Part shown: in pieces, positions 44,581-54,338 of the stretch
Numbering within the stretch: the stretch's first letter is position 1
Layout of the letters: each line of letters starts with the position of its first letter
Source of the DNA: Paenibacillus sp. 1_12
GTDB lineage: Bacteria; Bacillota; Bacilli; Paenibacillales; NBRC-103111
Reading direction: 5' to 3'
NCBI RefSeq assembly: GCF_900114475.1
Contig: NZ_FOTE01000001.1
Location: forward strand, 1 to 64,000
Length of the DNA: 64,000 nucleotides
Translations under genes and position numbers: made by a program
The notes under the pieces: model-generated
The model's input: the letters and a program-made list of their open reading frames with translations, nothing else
The model's database searches: none
What the model was told of the DNA's origin: nothing

Positions 44581-45300
44581 AGAACCATACACAATTTGCA
44601 TAGGGAGTCCCGTTTCATCCCTTTCCATGACCGTGGGGACTGCCAACATTTCCCCTCTGTTCAGCAGTGCGGAAACAGCTAGCACCAGTGCATCCACGAC
44701 ATCATCCCTTGCCACAGCCTTTCGTGGGTAAGCTTCCAGCGTTTGATCAACAATTGTTCTGGCTTGAGGATACAGCTGCCCTAACAGCTGTATGCGTTCT
44801 TCATAGCCAGTTTCAGTCTGTTTATTATACTGCATCGGCGAGCCGGACATAGCCGAAAAGCATAGCTCTGGATGAGACTCACAAATCTTCTGGCGAGCTG
44901 TCTGATTGAGCTGCAGCAGTTGATCCAGCTCACGAATTTTGGCAATGATATTCCAGGTTTGCTTTGATAACCCACGGAATGTCAGCTGTTTGCTAAGCGC
45001 GTTGGCCTCTGGATAAGAAGATACCTCCAGCAGCTCACGAATCGGTGCTGGAAATATACTAGCAGCCCGCTTAGGTCTCAGCAGCTGTCTCGCTTCCTTA
45101 TCACATGATCTGACAGAAGTCTTAGTAGAAGGAAGACCTATCGGCATATCGATCAACAGCAGCTCTGCTTCACCATGCTCCCTCCAAAGTTCATTCAGCT
45201 CCGCATACACTCTCGTCTTCCAATCACCATCTATGGATAACGTAACAGCCATCCAACCTGACCTGCACCCATCAATACCGACAAATCTATTGATCTCCAT
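44563..45300 (-). CDS. DUF429 protein (predicted RNase H-like fold)
   Basis: 245 residues. FVGIDGCRSGWMAV at the N-terminus, LLLIDMPIGLP, and RDDVVDALVLAVSA near the C-terminus are the conserved acidic blocks of DUF429 and suggest a metal-dependent nuclease-like fold. Function not established. GAGGATAAG precedes ATG. It is 14 nt behind the HD hydrolase gene, so the two are probably co-transcribed. Confidence 0.85.
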   Translation of the reverse strand: MEINRFVGIDGCRSGWMAVTLSIDGDWKTRVYAELNELWREHGEAELLLIDMPIGLPSTKTSVRSCDKEARQLLRPKRAASIFPAPIRELLEVSSYPEANALSKQLTFRGLSKQTWNIIAKIRELDQLLQLNQTARQKICESHPELCFSAMSGSPMQYNKQTETGYEERIQLLGQLYPQARTIVDQTLEAYPRKAVARDDVVDALVLAVSALLNRGEMLAVPTVMERDETGLPMQIVYGSKSLIV

Positions 45301-45314
45301 CTCACTTATCCTCT

Positions 45315-45989
45315 TTACTTTGCGGATTTATCTAAGCGTAGGGATGTTTGTCCATCCCATTCCTTATGAAACTGCTCCAAAAACTGTTCCATCACACGAT
45401 GCCTATCTTCAGCGATCTGTTTGGCACTGTCGGTATTCATCAAATCCTTCAATTTCAGCAGCTTCTCATCGAAATGTGCGATCGCTGTTGATTTGCCGCT
45501 GCGATAAGCCTCAGCTGTCATTTCCTTACGTGGTGACAACTCAGGATCGTGAATGAGCTGCCCTTTCCAGCCTGAATAAGCGAACGTTCGTGCAATCCCG
45601 ATGGCTCCAAGCGCATCCAGACGATCAGCATCCTGCACCACCTGTGCTTCTTTTGATACGACGGGAGGATTGTGCCCGCCTTTATACGAGATACTACCAA
45701 TAATATCCATAACCTGATTTATTGCTGCAGAATCGACTTCCTTTGCAACCAGCCAATCGCTAACCTTGGCCATTCCGGCCTCCAATGAAGGATTCAGCTT
45801 TTCATCGGCAACATCATGAAGCAAAGCGGCTAACTCACAAACGAAACCATCTGCGCCTTCTTTGCTGGCAAGAAGTATCGCCATCCGTGTTACCCTATCA
45901 ATATGCCACCAATCATGACCACTGGAATCCTCTCCAAGCTGTTTCCTGACAAATCGTCTTGCTTCATCTAATACATACTGCTGATCCAT
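45315..45989 (-). CDS. HD-domain phosphohydrolase, YpgQ/YedJ type
   Basis: 224 residues. [23 protein letters not shown] begins the HD domain; LLHDVADE carries the metal-binding His-Asp, and [20 protein letters not shown] the second Asp. Family members are metal-dependent (pyro)phosphohydrolases acting on nucleotides. AAAAGGGGA precedes ATG. Confidence 0.88.
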   Translation of the reverse strand: MDQQYVLDEARRFVRKQLGEDSSGHDWWHIDRVTRMAILLASKEGADGFVCELAALLHDVADEKLNPSLEAGMAKVSDWLVAKEVDSAAINQVMDIIGSISYKGGHNPPVVSKEAQVVQDADRLDALGAIGIARTFAYSGWKGQLIHDPELSPRKEMTAEAYRSGKSTAIAHFDEKLLKLKDLMNTDSAKQIAEDRHRVMEQFLEQFHKEWDGQTSLRLDKSAK

Positions 45990-46121
45990 AGCAATCCCCT
46001 TTTTATCCTATTTATAATTCCCAGTACAACCATCCAAACGGACATATGAGCAAGCGCATATGGTAAAGAAGTATAAATTACCGTATCCGTACAACTATGA
46101 TCGACAAGGAGTGAGCAAATC

Positions 46122-46784
46122 GTGGCAAGTGGCGTCGTAGACATTCAGGTCTCCAAAGAATTGGCTGAGAACACGATGGTTATTATTTATAATTGCGAGG
46201 GCGGGCTGGCCAACGATCTTCACCTCATTCGCGACGGACACGAGGTCACTCTCCAGCGAGCCGATCTCGAAGGCAGAGTAAGAATCGTCCATGAACAAGG
46301 AAGTGACTGCTCGTTTAACTATATCGAAGTCGACCCTCTGACTGCAAGAAAATTTCGCATGCGCAATGGCAGCCGGTTTACACTGAACTACGATCCGGAT
46401 GTCAATCGGCTTCGTTTACGCAGAATCACGACAAGCCAGGCTTATGGGCTGCTTAAAACGGAGCCGCGCAAGCACCGGGATGGCAGTATCATTATCGGTT
46501 ATACCCTATTAAGCTGGCTCGGTATCCCAAGCTTACCGAATCAGATTATTACCTTGGCGAATGGCTCCATTAGCAAAAAGCTGAAGGTCATCATCCCGGA
46601 CAACGAGTTGGAAACCGACTTCCACCTTACTGCAGTGAATCTACGTAGATTCGGGCTGGCACCCGGCAAAAAATGGGCTCTTTCCTATAATCAATTGACC
46701 CAAACTATGAAGGTTTTGCCTGCCGCTGCAACGGCTTCACGCCGGGCAAAGCCAAAGACTGCTAAGTCTGTACGCCGTCGCTAG
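46122..46784 (+). CDS. Unrecognised protein with an internal domain duplication
   Basis: 220 residues, GTG start with AAGGAGTG 8 nt upstream. Two homologous halves of about 90 residues: the first ends LTARKFRMRNGSRFTLNYDP, the second NLRRFGLAPGKKWALSYNQL, each after a beta-rich stretch (SIIIGYTLLSWLGI in the second). A basic tail RRAKPKTAKSVRRR ends the protein. The repeated beta folds resemble a double-psi or swapped-hairpin barrel, perhaps nucleic-acid binding given the tail. This is inference; I do not know the family. It stands alone. Confidence 0.75.
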   Translation: MASGVVDIQVSKELAENTMVIIYNCEGGLANDLHLIRDGHEVTLQRADLEGRVRIVHEQGSDCSFNYIEVDPLTARKFRMRNGSRFTLNYDPDVNRLRLRRITTSQAYGLLKTEPRKHRDGSIIIGYTLLSWLGIPSLPNQIITLANGSISKKLKVIIPDNELETDFHLTAVNLRRFGLAPGKKWALSYNQLTQTMKVLPAAATASRRAKPKTAKSVRRR

Positions 46785-46857
46785 ATTAAGAGGAATTCAG
46801 TATTTCAGCATAAGACAATATACACGAGCATCCGTATTCATAACTAATACTTAATAG

Positions 46858-46986
46858 TTAACGAGCTTCGGTCCGTCGCTGCTCTGCTGGTTGAGGAGCC
46901 ACGACGGGCTTATTAGTGATGCTATTGACGACAGCCGTTACAGCCATCGCTATTATCGAACCGTATAATGTAGCTAATGCATCCAC
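46858..46986 (-). CDS. Possible small membrane protein, 42 residues
   Basis: GTG start at 46986 (a stop lies three codons upstream, so no longer start exists). The product begins with a hydrophobic helix (DALATLYGSIIAMAVTAVVN) and ends polar (APQPAEQRRTEAR). The RBS GTGGGAT is weak. No family recognised. The remainder of 46785-47164 shows only the terminator at 47099. Confidence 0.4.
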   Translation of the reverse strand: MDALATLYGSIIAMAVTAVVNSITNKPVVAPQPAEQRRTEAR

Positions 46987-47098
46987 ATCCCACTATTTTC
47001 TTTCTCGTCATTATACATCACTAATCCAATATATGGTAATCACACATATATGCTATCAGGATGACCCCATACATCTCGACCATTCATAAATTTTATAA

Positions 47099-47126
47099 TA
47101 AAAAAACAGACAGCTCTCGCTGCCTG
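47099..47126 (-). terminator. Rho-independent terminator of the TetR-HlyD-permease operon
   Basis: Minus strand CAGGCAGC GAGA GCTGTCTG followed by TTTTTTT. Confidence 0.85.
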
Positions 47127-47164
47127 CCCTTCCCAACTATGATAAAACAACACTACATTAACCC

Positions 47165-48994
47165 TCATTGCTCTCTCTCATGCAGCACCGTCATAAGACG
47201 TTTGACTTCGCCTGTCGGGGTTGCTATCGTTTCGTACACGTTAATGCTCAGCGGATATTCCTGCTCGTCGGTACGTAAGTTGTCGAAGGTAATAAACTGC
47301 ATACCGCTAACCAATCGATTAACGCCGGTAAAATTCAAAGTTTTGACCGATAGCAGCTTGCCGGTTGGATCTATAAGCTCCAACGACATTTTGGAAAAGT
47401 CTTTATCGGCAATGATTTTCTCCTCTCGAGCAATATCCAGGTTTAGCTTAAGCCTATACGTATAAGTAATAGGTGATGTAGCCGAAGGTGCACTAGTGCG
47501 GGCCATTAAGGACCACTCATTTAATTTCACTTGAAATGGATAAAACGAAAGTTTCTCCGTATCCAAAACATCTGGCTGTAAGGCAACAACGTAGGCGCCA
47601 ATTGTACTCGTCACGGGAAATGTTGCCGTGGCCGCAGTCACAGCCCCTGTAGAGCCTTTGGAATCAAGTATCTTCAATACGAAGCTACGATCCTTGATGT
47701 CTATTGGCATCCGATAGGAATAGCTCAATATATACGAGGTGCCTGGCATTATATCCTGCGTGCTTGTTGTTTGTCTAGCTCCGCTAAAGGCTGTTCCCGA
47801 TTCGGTCTCCAGCTTTGTTTGAAAAACAGGTAGAGGTATAGGTTGATCTCCATTGTTGCTAAGCTTGAATTTGCCAACTACCGTATTGTAGCCTTCTCCT
47901 TCATTCTCGTGCATATGTAGTTCTACCATAGAGACCGACATATAAGGATCAATCGTGTCCGATAAGCTGTCAAATGTGAAAGGAGTGTCATATTGATAAG
48001 CAATGCTTTGTACTGGATGGTCGGCTTGACCGCCAAGTGGCAGCGCTATTTGAAGCCTTCCTATCGTAAAAGCCGTCTGTGATAGCCTTCCTTTTGTATC
48101 CATTTGCTTAAAGCTTTCGACACTTAACACATTCAAGCTGCTTAACCGTGTATCTTTATCTGTTGGAATCAGAAAATACAGATACTGCTTTTCTCCAGGC
48201 TCCAAAGCTACGCTATCCTGCTCAGAATTTTTTCCATTGAATAAAGTCGTATTCACACCGGCAGCAGCTCTACCGTCCATACTAAGCACGGGCAGCGACT
48301 CTTTTTTGGTGGAGCGATTCTCAACCAGCAGCTTTACTGTATAGACGGTTCCTTTGGGAGTGCTCTCTTTATTGATCGCTGCTGGCGTATAAATCAGAGG
48401 TGAATCCATATTCGGAATTTGGAAGGATTCATCCCATGTCTTATTGGCAGCTGGGTCTTTTATCAAGGATAAGGAGCCATTCCAGCTGCGTCCCGATACC
48501 GGGATGGCCAGCAGCTCGGTTTCCGTCCTCGGATACGTATACCAATCTACAGAGAACCATACAAGCTCCTTCAGTTCGATCTGATCCTTTCGATCAACCA
48601 TGACCATATAGCTCAGCTCTTCATTGGTTTGAGGACGAATGGCATGTGCATTGAATACACTTGCCTGCAGCGTATATTCCGAACCATCCGCAGCCTTCAC
48701 TCGCAGCTCCATGTCCGGGATACTGACCACTTTTGAAGCTGTGCTTTTGGCACGAACCACAACAGCAATTCGTTGTCCTTCCGATGTTGTTTCGTTCAAT
48801 ATACTTTTTACTTCTACCTTTAAGTTATCATTTAAAGTATATAAGATGGGTTTTGTTACTGCCTGTGCTGATCCGCCAATAGGTGCTGCTGCTGCAACAG
48901 GTTCAGCCGATTCAGCCTCAACCATAGGAATAAAATGAAATAAAGAAAGGGTAAAGCACATTGCGACTGCTGTAATCTTCCATTTTGTACTCAT
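47165..48994 (-). CDS. Secreted protein of unknown function, operon with HlyD and ABC-2 permease
   Basis: 609 residues. The signal peptide (AVAMCFTLSLFHFIPMVEAESA) is followed only by beta-rich sequence: an N-terminal segment LKVEVKSILNETTSEGQRIA resembling DUF4352-type or telokin-like Ig folds, repeated several times with SYMVMVDRK and SYSYRMPID phrases. No catalytic motif seen. Its ATG overlaps the permease stop as ATGA. It may be the cargo of the exporter or an extracellular partner of the HlyD subunit (inference). Confidence 0.75.
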   Translation of the reverse strand: MSTKWKITAVAMCFTLSLFHFIPMVEAESAEPVAAAAPIGGSAQAVTKPILYTLNDNLKVEVKSILNETTSEGQRIAVVVRAKSTASKVVSIPDMELRVKAADGSEYTLQASVFNAHAIRPQTNEELSYMVMVDRKDQIELKELVWFSVDWYTYPRTETELLAIPVSGRSWNGSLSLIKDPAANKTWDESFQIPNMDSPLIYTPAAINKESTPKGTVYTVKLLVENRSTKKESLPVLSMDGRAAAGVNTTLFNGKNSEQDSVALEPGEKQYLYFLIPTDKDTRLSSLNVLSVESFKQMDTKGRLSQTAFTIGRLQIALPLGGQADHPVQSIAYQYDTPFTFDSLSDTIDPYMSVSMVELHMHENEGEGYNTVVGKFKLSNNGDQPIPLPVFQTKLETESGTAFSGARQTTSTQDIMPGTSYILSYSYRMPIDIKDRSFVLKILDSKGSTGAVTAATATFPVTSTIGAYVVALQPDVLDTEKLSFYPFQVKLNEWSLMARTSAPSATSPITYTYRLKLNLDIAREEKIIADKDFSKMSLELIDPTGKLLSVKTLNFTGVNRLVSGMQFITFDNLRTDEQEYPLSINVYETIATPTGEVKRLMTVLHEREQ

Positions 48995-50145
48995 GCTGTG
49001 ATCTCCTTCATCTTGTTATTCATGATTAGCTTTCGGTTTTCTCTCATTACCATCAGTCCGACACCTAATGACAGCAAGCCCAGCATCAGAACGAGCACGC
49101 CGATTTCACTCGTATAATAAGTTAAGCTCCCGCCACGATAACCAATGCCTCTGATAAATTTGAACAACCATGTAAGTGGCAGCAGATTGCCCATCATTTG
49201 TGCCGAGTGAGGCAGCATTATCGATGCCACCTGGAAGCCTGACAGCATAAAGGACGGATATACGATAGGATACGTTCGTAAGGTAACCTTCGCAGGGTCT
49301 GCAGCTGTCCAACCCACGAGCATTCCGATAACTGTCACTACTAGCGTATACAGCAGCAAGGGTACAAGAAATGCCAACGGACTGCCGGCAAACCGCAATC
49401 CTCCCACCTGCTTCAACACCCCGAATACAAGGAGCAGACTAATGGTTGAGCTCATTGCATAAGGCAGCACCCTAAGCCACAAGCCGATCGGATGCGTGAG
49501 CTCCTCCGACAATTTCCCTTCAAGGCGCAGTCTTGGCACAATCGCTGCTGCACCGCCAATCGTAATCCCAAGAGCCGTAACATTCACAAAGCCGATAACC
49601 ATGAAGGCTATGAAATCGGACGTTGGATTATACAGCAGCCTTTGCTGCATGGAGAGTGGGGCAATAATCGCAGCAGCAGCTTCATCCGATACCCCCATCG
49701 CTTTCAGCTTGCCCATCGATGTCGTCGTGTTCTCTACAGTAAACAGCTCCTGAATACCATTTCGGATATTGCTCACTGAAGCAGGCATCGAATTATCGAT
49801 CAGAACTCCCACATTTACCTGTTTGCCTTGAAGACGAAGCTGCTCCATACCGCGAGGCAAATAAATAACGGCCATGTACGCTTCATTCGCCATCAAGGTG
49901 TCCGGTGATACCACATAATGGAATACATCCACGACATTCATATATTGTGAGGCATTTATTTTATCTGTGAACTGCCTGCTGTACAGGCTATTGTCTTCAT
50001 CAACTACGGCGATCGGCGCTTCATTAATTTGGCTATTCTGAAACAGGTAACCAAACAGCGCCGATACGAGCAGAGGAACTATTAATATGGTGAGTATAAA
50101 CTTGCCTTTCAGCACAAACCTCCATTCATCGAGCAGCGATTTCAT
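48991..50145 (-). CDS. ABC-2 type permease (YhhJ/YbhR-like)
   Basis: 384 residues. N-terminal membrane helix (FILTILIVPLLVSALFGYLF), an extracytoplasmic region of about 170 residues including NEAPIAVVDEDNSLYSRQFT, then five membrane helices (ABC2_membrane_3). Starts inside the HlyD gene's end (20-bp overlap). No ATP-binding subunit is encoded in the operon, although YhhJ/YbhR systems normally have one. Confidence 0.88.
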   Translation of the reverse strand: MKSLLDEWRFVLKGKFILTILIVPLLVSALFGYLFQNSQINEAPIAVVDEDNSLYSRQFTDKINASQYMNVVDVFHYVVSPDTLMANEAYMAVIYLPRGMEQLRLQGKQVNVGVLIDNSMPASVSNIRNGIQELFTVENTTTSMGKLKAMGVSDEAAAAIIAPLSMQQRLLYNPTSDFIAFMVIGFVNVTALGITIGGAAAIVPRLRLEGKLSEELTHPIGLWLRVLPYAMSSTISLLLVFGVLKQVGGLRFAGSPLAFLVPLLLYTLVVTVIGMLVGWTAADPAKVTLRTYPIVYPSFMLSGFQVASIMLPHSAQMMGNLLPLTWLFKFIRGIGYRGGSLTYYTSEIGVLVLMLGLLSLGVGLMVMRENRKLIMNNKMKEITA

Positions 50146-51331
50146 TGATATTCACCTCCGCCGTCATGCCGGGGAGTAATGGATCAATACGATCGACCTC
50201 AATACGGGCCTGAAACATCGTAAGATCAGCTGTTCCTTTCTCCCGACTCATCCTTAATCCCGCAAACTGTGGAGCTGCCGTCACAAATTGAACACGTCCA
50301 TTCACTTGATCCGGAATCGCCGCAAAGTGCACCGGAACCTTGCCTTCGGGCCGCAGCTTATTAACCTGTCGCTCATCTACATACATATCAAAGAATAATT
50401 TACCGGTTTCCAGCACGATTACCGGAGTTCCTGATCCGACATTTTCACCCGCTTTAGGAATGATTCTAGCTACTTTCCCATTAACGGGAGCTTTCAATAC
50501 CATCCGTTCCTTTTGAACCTGCAAGGATTGTAAAAGAATTTGCTGCTGCTCCTGCTGTTTGATTAGTGCATTCAAACCGATTCGTTGATTCGTAATATCC
50601 TGCCCCGCCAGCATGTTCTGCTCCAATATCGCATTAGCTTTATCCGTCATTAGCGATGCTTGCTGCTTATCCTGCTGTGAGGCGCCGTTAAGCATTTTGT
50701 TCAGAGCCTGCTGCTGCTGGTCACGTGCGTTTTCCAATGTGGAGAGCTGGGTGCGCGCATTTTCCAGTGCATCCCGATGATCTTTATAGGTGTATGGATT
50801 TTTATCATATGTATCTTCTGTATTGAGCAATTGATTGTACAGCTTCAACGCATGGGTATGTGCTTCGGTTGCTGCTGCGACTGCGAGCTTTTGTCGTTCG
50901 ATATCCTCAGAACGCGCTCCTTCAAGTACCTGCTCCTGTGAGGTCTTCGCCTGCTCAACACCAATTTGTGCCTGCTTTAGCGCATTGTTCAGCTTGTCTT
51001 GAGCTACATTCAATGCATCCTCACTTTGTTTGACCTTAATGGCCGTCACCTCGATATCGGCCTGAGCCTTCTGCAGCTGCAAATCAATATCGGTTTGATC
51101 GAGCGTCATCAGAACATCGCCTTTGTTTACCTTTAATTCTTCTTTTGCCGCCAACTCCACGATTTTGCCTCCCACACCTTGAAACGATACATTGACCTGT
51201 TCCGCCGTCAGCAGGCTCCCCTTATGATTCGCCGCCAGTGACACCGCATCTTTCCCTTCGGCAGCCATCAGATACCCGCCGCCCCCGAGGGCCGCTCCTA
51301 ACACCAATAATAATATCAAATTCCGTTTCAT
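50126..51331 (-). CDS. HlyD-family periplasmic/membrane adaptor protein
   Basis: 401 residues. N-terminal membrane anchor (LILLLVLGAALGGGGYLMAA), lipoyl-like half (GGKIVELAAKEELKVNKGDV), a long Gln-rich coiled-coil hairpin (about 80-255), second lipoyl half VLKAPVNGKVARIIPKAGENVGSG, then beta-barrel and membrane-proximal domains. GAGGAG precedes ATG. Works with the ABC-2 permease in export or efflux. Confidence 0.92.
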   Translation of the reverse strand: MKRNLILLLVLGAALGGGGYLMAAEGKDAVSLAANHKGSLLTAEQVNVSFQGVGGKIVELAAKEELKVNKGDVLMTLDQTDIDLQLQKAQADIEVTAIKVKQSEDALNVAQDKLNNALKQAQIGVEQAKTSQEQVLEGARSEDIERQKLAVAAATEAHTHALKLYNQLLNTEDTYDKNPYTYKDHRDALENARTQLSTLENARDQQQQALNKMLNGASQQDKQQASLMTDKANAILEQNMLAGQDITNQRIGLNALIKQQEQQQILLQSLQVQKERMVLKAPVNGKVARIIPKAGENVGSGTPVIVLETGKLFFDMYVDERQVNKLRPEGKVPVHFAAIPDQVNGRVQFVTAAPQFAGLRMSREKGTADLTMFQARIEVDRIDPLLPGMTAEVNINEIAAR

Positions 51332-51358
51332 TCGATGATGTCTCCTCTCTAGCTGCCT

Positions 51359-51952
51359 CTATGATCTACTCTGTAATCCCTTAAAAATAAATCGGGTCGT
51401 ATGCTCAACCACCGTATCCAACTCAGCATTATTCTGAATATCATACTGCTCGAACACAGGATCAAAAAAGGAGCTTACCCGCGAGTGAATGAGTATACCT
51501 ACTATAAAATTCAGCGTATGCCTCAAGGAGTCAAACTCAAACCGTCCTTGTTCCTTACCTACCTCCAAAATTTCCTTTAAAGGTACCCACAATGCAAACA
51601 CGCATTTCTGCAACCTCTCTGCTCGCGGACTTTGCATCATAATTTCCTGCTGTAAAATATTGATCAATTCCGGTTCCTCCATACGGAACTTTACGAATTC
51701 TCCAATGAATCTCCGTAAATCCTGTTCAGGATCAGACAATACGAAAGTTTCATTCAAAAATTGCGGTGCAAACGTATCATACAACGCAAACAATACGTTC
51801 TCCTTACCCCCAAAATGATATGACACCAGTGCCAGCGCGACTCCCGCTTGATCACAAATTTGACGGACCGTGGTTCCCTCGAAGCCCTTTTGAGCAAACA
51901 GCACCTTCGCACCATCCAAAATTTTCAGCTTTACATCCTTGCTATCCTGCAT
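51359..51952 (-). CDS. TetR-family repressor of the export operon
   Basis: 197 residues. N-terminal HTH: KILDGAKVLFAQKGFEGTTV, RQICDQAGVALALVSYHFGG. A C-terminal ligand domain with EQEIMMQSPRA resembles the CecR (YbiH) subgroup that governs HlyD/ABC-2 efflux operons. GGAGGAGG precedes ATG. First gene of the four-gene operon; operators at 52003-52045 sit directly downstream of the promoter, so it should repress itself and the exporter. Confidence 0.92.
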   Translation of the reverse strand: MQDSKDVKLKILDGAKVLFAQKGFEGTTVRQICDQAGVALALVSYHFGGKENVLFALYDTFAPQFLNETFVLSDPEQDLRRFIGEFVKFRMEEPELINILQQEIMMQSPRAERLQKCVFALWVPLKEILEVGKEQGRFEFDSLRHTLNFIVGILIHSRVSSFFDPVFEQYDIQNNAELDTVVEHTTRFIFKGLQSRS

Positions 51953-52002
51953 AACTTCAGCCTCCTCCGAAATATCTACTTTCCAAACTATCCCTCATAT
52001 AT

Positions 52003-52088
52003 TTGAACATTTGTTTTGAACATATGTTTTGAACGTTTGTTCAAATTACTTATAATTGGATAATACACCCGTTGAAACCACTTGTCAA
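52003..52088 (-). promoter_or_regulatory. Promoter and TetR operator cluster
   Basis: Minus strand: TTGACA (52088-52083), 17-nt spacer, TATTAT (52065-52060). Directly behind lies an 18-bp inverted repeat TTTGAACGTTTGTTCAAA (52028-52045; palindromic arms TTTGAAC/GTTCAAA) and two more TTTGAACA half-sites (from 52003 and 52016). The repeats cover the start region, ideal for repression. Confidence 0.88.
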
Positions 52089-52103
52089 TGTATAAATCCG
52101 CAT

Positions 52104-52143
52104 AAAAAAGAAGCACCTCCGCTGCTTTCCTGGAAGGTGCTTC
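52104..52143 (-). terminator. Terminator of the H-NOX/c-di-GMP operon
   Basis: Minus strand GAAGCACCT ... AGGTGCTTC with T-run TTTTTT. It is about 55 nt beyond the receiver-protein stop, just before the exporter promoter. Confidence 0.8.
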
Positions 52144-52197
52144 TGCTTGCCGCTTATTATTTCTTTTTTTAAAAGCCTAAAATCTGTACATTCAAAC

Positions 52198-52569
52198 TTA
52201 TCCACGCATGGCTAAAGCCGCGGTTATCTTCTCCAGCAATCGACTCAGGTCAATCGGCTTCGTATCAAAATCATCACATCCGGCTGCAAAGGCCTTTTCC
52301 TGGTCTGATATCATGGCATGAGCAGTTAAGGCTATGACAGGAATACCTCTCAGCTCCGGGGATTGTTTTAATATCCGTATAGCCTCCCAGCCATCCAGCA
52401 CAGGCAAACTCAAATCCATCAAAATCAAATCAGGATGTTCCTGAGCAGCAAGATCTATCCCCTGCTGACCATCCTCCGCCATAATGACCCTATAGTCCTT
52501 CCGAATCAAACGTCTGGATAGCATATCCCGATTCATCTCGTTATCTTCGACTAAAAGAATTGTATGCAT
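52198..52569 (-). CDS. Stand-alone receiver-domain response regulator
   Basis: 123 residues from ATG 52569 (AAGGAG 7 nt upstream; a longer frame starts 52617). The whole protein is one receiver domain: LLVEDNEMNR acidic pocket, phospho-acceptor Asp52 in DLILMDLSLPVLDG, Thr-Ala in IALTAH and Lys in FDTKPID. It has no output domain, so it is either a phosphate sink or shuttle for the hybrid kinase encoded just upstream, or acts by protein contact (CheY/DivK type). Confidence 0.9.
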   Translation of the reverse strand: MHTILLVEDNEMNRDMLSRRLIRKDYRVIMAEDGQQGIDLAAQEHPDLILMDLSLPVLDGWEAIRILKQSPELRGIPVIALTAHAMISDQEKAFAAGCDDFDTKPIDLSRLLEKITAALAMRG

Positions 52570-52634
52570 ACGAGACTCCTTAATCATTATCATTATCAAT
52601 CGTAAGAATAATTGCAATGTGTACTGTCTGCTTG

Positions 52635-54338
52635 TTAGCTTAGATCAGGTGGTCGTCCAGGTATCAATCCACGAATCTCCTCTATGAGCGACTCCTTATC
52701 AAACGTTCCTTTTTGTAAAATATCCTTCACGTAACCGTTTAACTTCAATCGTTCCTCTGCCGTAACCGATTTGGCCGTAACCACCACAACCGGAATATGA
52801 CGCCAATTTTCATGCTCACGCAGTTCAGCGAGAAATTGAAAACCGTCCATTTCTGGCATCATCAAATCCAATAGAATCAAATCAGGGATTTTGTGCTTCA
52901 TGCCATTTAGCGCAGTCCGGCCGTTATTAGCCTGGGTTACGTCATAGCCTTCTTTTGATAAAATTTTTGTCATCATTTCACTTGATACCACATCATCCTC
53001 GATGACCAGTATGGAATGATCCTGATGATTGGAAATATACTTGTCCAATATCTTGATCATCTGATCTCGATTCACCGGCTTATTTAGAAATTCCGATGCA
53101 CCCAATGTATAGGCCAAATGCTTATCATTCGTTAATGAAAGGATAATAACAGGTATATTTCGCAATTCGGGATCATCCTTAAGCAAGGATAGTACCGTCC
53201 ATCCATCCATGCTCGGCATCAAAATATCGAGACAGATCACCTTGGGGCGAATTTTTCTGGCCAGATTTAAACCTTCCTGCCCGCTTTCGGCAAAAGCTAA
53301 CGTCCAGCCTTCCTTGGCCAGATAGCGCCGCATCAGCTGCTGGTTGGCAGGCTCATCATCAATGAGGAGGATACTGGCTTGATCAGCTGGTTCCTTTTGC
53401 AGGTTGTGCAGGACTGAAGGTGCTGTATAGGACTGCTCAGCAATATGAAGAGGAAGCCAGCAAGTGAAAGTACTTCCCTTGCCCGGCTCACTGCGAACCG
53501 ATATCGTTCCTCCCATTAATTCGCAAAATCGATGGCTGATCGCTAAACCCAAGCCAGTCCCACCATATTTACGGGTAGTAGAAGAATCAGCTTGTGTAAA
53601 AGGCTGAAACAGCTTGTCTATTTGCTCAGGTGTCATGCCGATTCCCGTGTCTCTGATACTAAAAGAGCAGCCTGACTGGTTATTACGGGATTCGTAGCTG
53701 ACATCTATTATGACAGTGCCCTCTTTAGTAAATTTGGCTGCATTACTCAATAAATTGAATAAAATTTGTCTTAGCTTCGTAACATCACTAATAATTTCAC
53801 CTTCAACGGTGTGAATGCCTACACGATTTCCATTCGCCTCCAGAAGCGGCTTCACCGTTGTCATGACATCTTGAATCAAGTTGGCCAGATCACAGGGCTC
53901 AAAGTACATATCCATCTTACCGGCCTCAATCTTCGAAATATCCAAAATATCATTAATAAGCTCAAGAAGATGCTTACCCGACTTGTTAATTCTCCCGAGA
54001 TCCTCCACGAAAGTCAATTCGCCGATTTCCTCAGCTTCTTCTTTCAGCATTTCACTGTATCCGATAATGGCATTCAAAGGTGTCCTCAGCTCATGACTCA
54101 TGTTTGCAAGAAATTGACTTTTGATCATATTCGCTTGAATGGCTTCATCATGGGCTCTTCCCAGTTCGGCTGTGCGTTCGATTACGAGATCTTCCAGATT
54201 ATCATTCAACTGTCGAAGCTCCTGATTGATGTAATAGATCTCACGAGTTTTTTGCTCGGTAATTTTTTCGGCTTCCTTGCGAGCAGCCTTCTCTCGCTCG
54301 AGCTGTCTACGAAGAAGTGCAATTTCATCCAAGGACAT
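52635..54338 (-). CDS. Soluble hybrid histidine kinase with two C-terminal receiver domains
   Basis: About 567 residues; ATG 54338 or GTG 54341 follow GGGGGTG, and the start overlaps the H-NOX stop. N-terminal coiled coil (about 1-65, [20 protein letters not shown]), no membrane segment and no sensor domain. HisKA has phospho-His83 ([20 protein letters not shown]). The HATPase has the N-box near 195-199, DTGIGM and GGTGLGL. REC1 (about 322-435) has Asp371 in [13 protein letters not shown] and REC2 (about 442-558) Asp491 in [13 protein letters not shown]. Absence of any sensor plus coupling to H-NOX indicates that H-NOX regulates the kinase, as in the Shewanella/Vibrio HnoX-HnoK pairs. Confidence 0.93.
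   Translation of the reverse strand: MSLDEIALLRRQLEREKAARKEAEKITEQKTREIYYINQELRQLNDNLEDLVIERTAELGRAHDEAIQANMIKSQFLANMSHELRTPLNAIIGYSEMLKEEAEEIGELTFVEDLGRINKSGKHLLELINDILDISKIEAGKMDMYFEPCDLANLIQDVMTTVKPLLEANGNRVGIHTVEGEIISDVTKLRQILFNLLSNAAKFTKEGTVIIDVSYESRNNQSGCSFSIRDTGIGMTPEQIDKLFQPFTQADSSTTRKYGGTGLGLAISHRFCELMGGTISVRSEPGKGSTFTCWLPLHIAEQSYTAPSVLHNLQKEPADQASILLIDDEPANQQLMRRYLAKEGWTLAFAESGQEGLNLARKIRPKVICLDILMPSMDGWTVLSLLKDDPELRNIPVIILSLTNDKHLAYTLGASEFLNKPVNRDQMIKILDKYISNHQDHSILVIEDDVVSSEMMTKILSKEGYDVTQANNGRTALNGMKHKIPDLILLDLMMPEMDGFQFLAELREHENWRHIPVVVVTAKSVTAEERLKLNGYVKDILQKGTFDKESLIEEIRGLIPGRPPDLS

Noticed and set aside
52581-52602. Fur-box-like TGATAATGATAATGATTA upstream of the lone receiver gene
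   Set aside because: Only one half of the 19-bp consensus fits, it lies inside an operon rather than at a promoter, and A/T-rich codons explain it.
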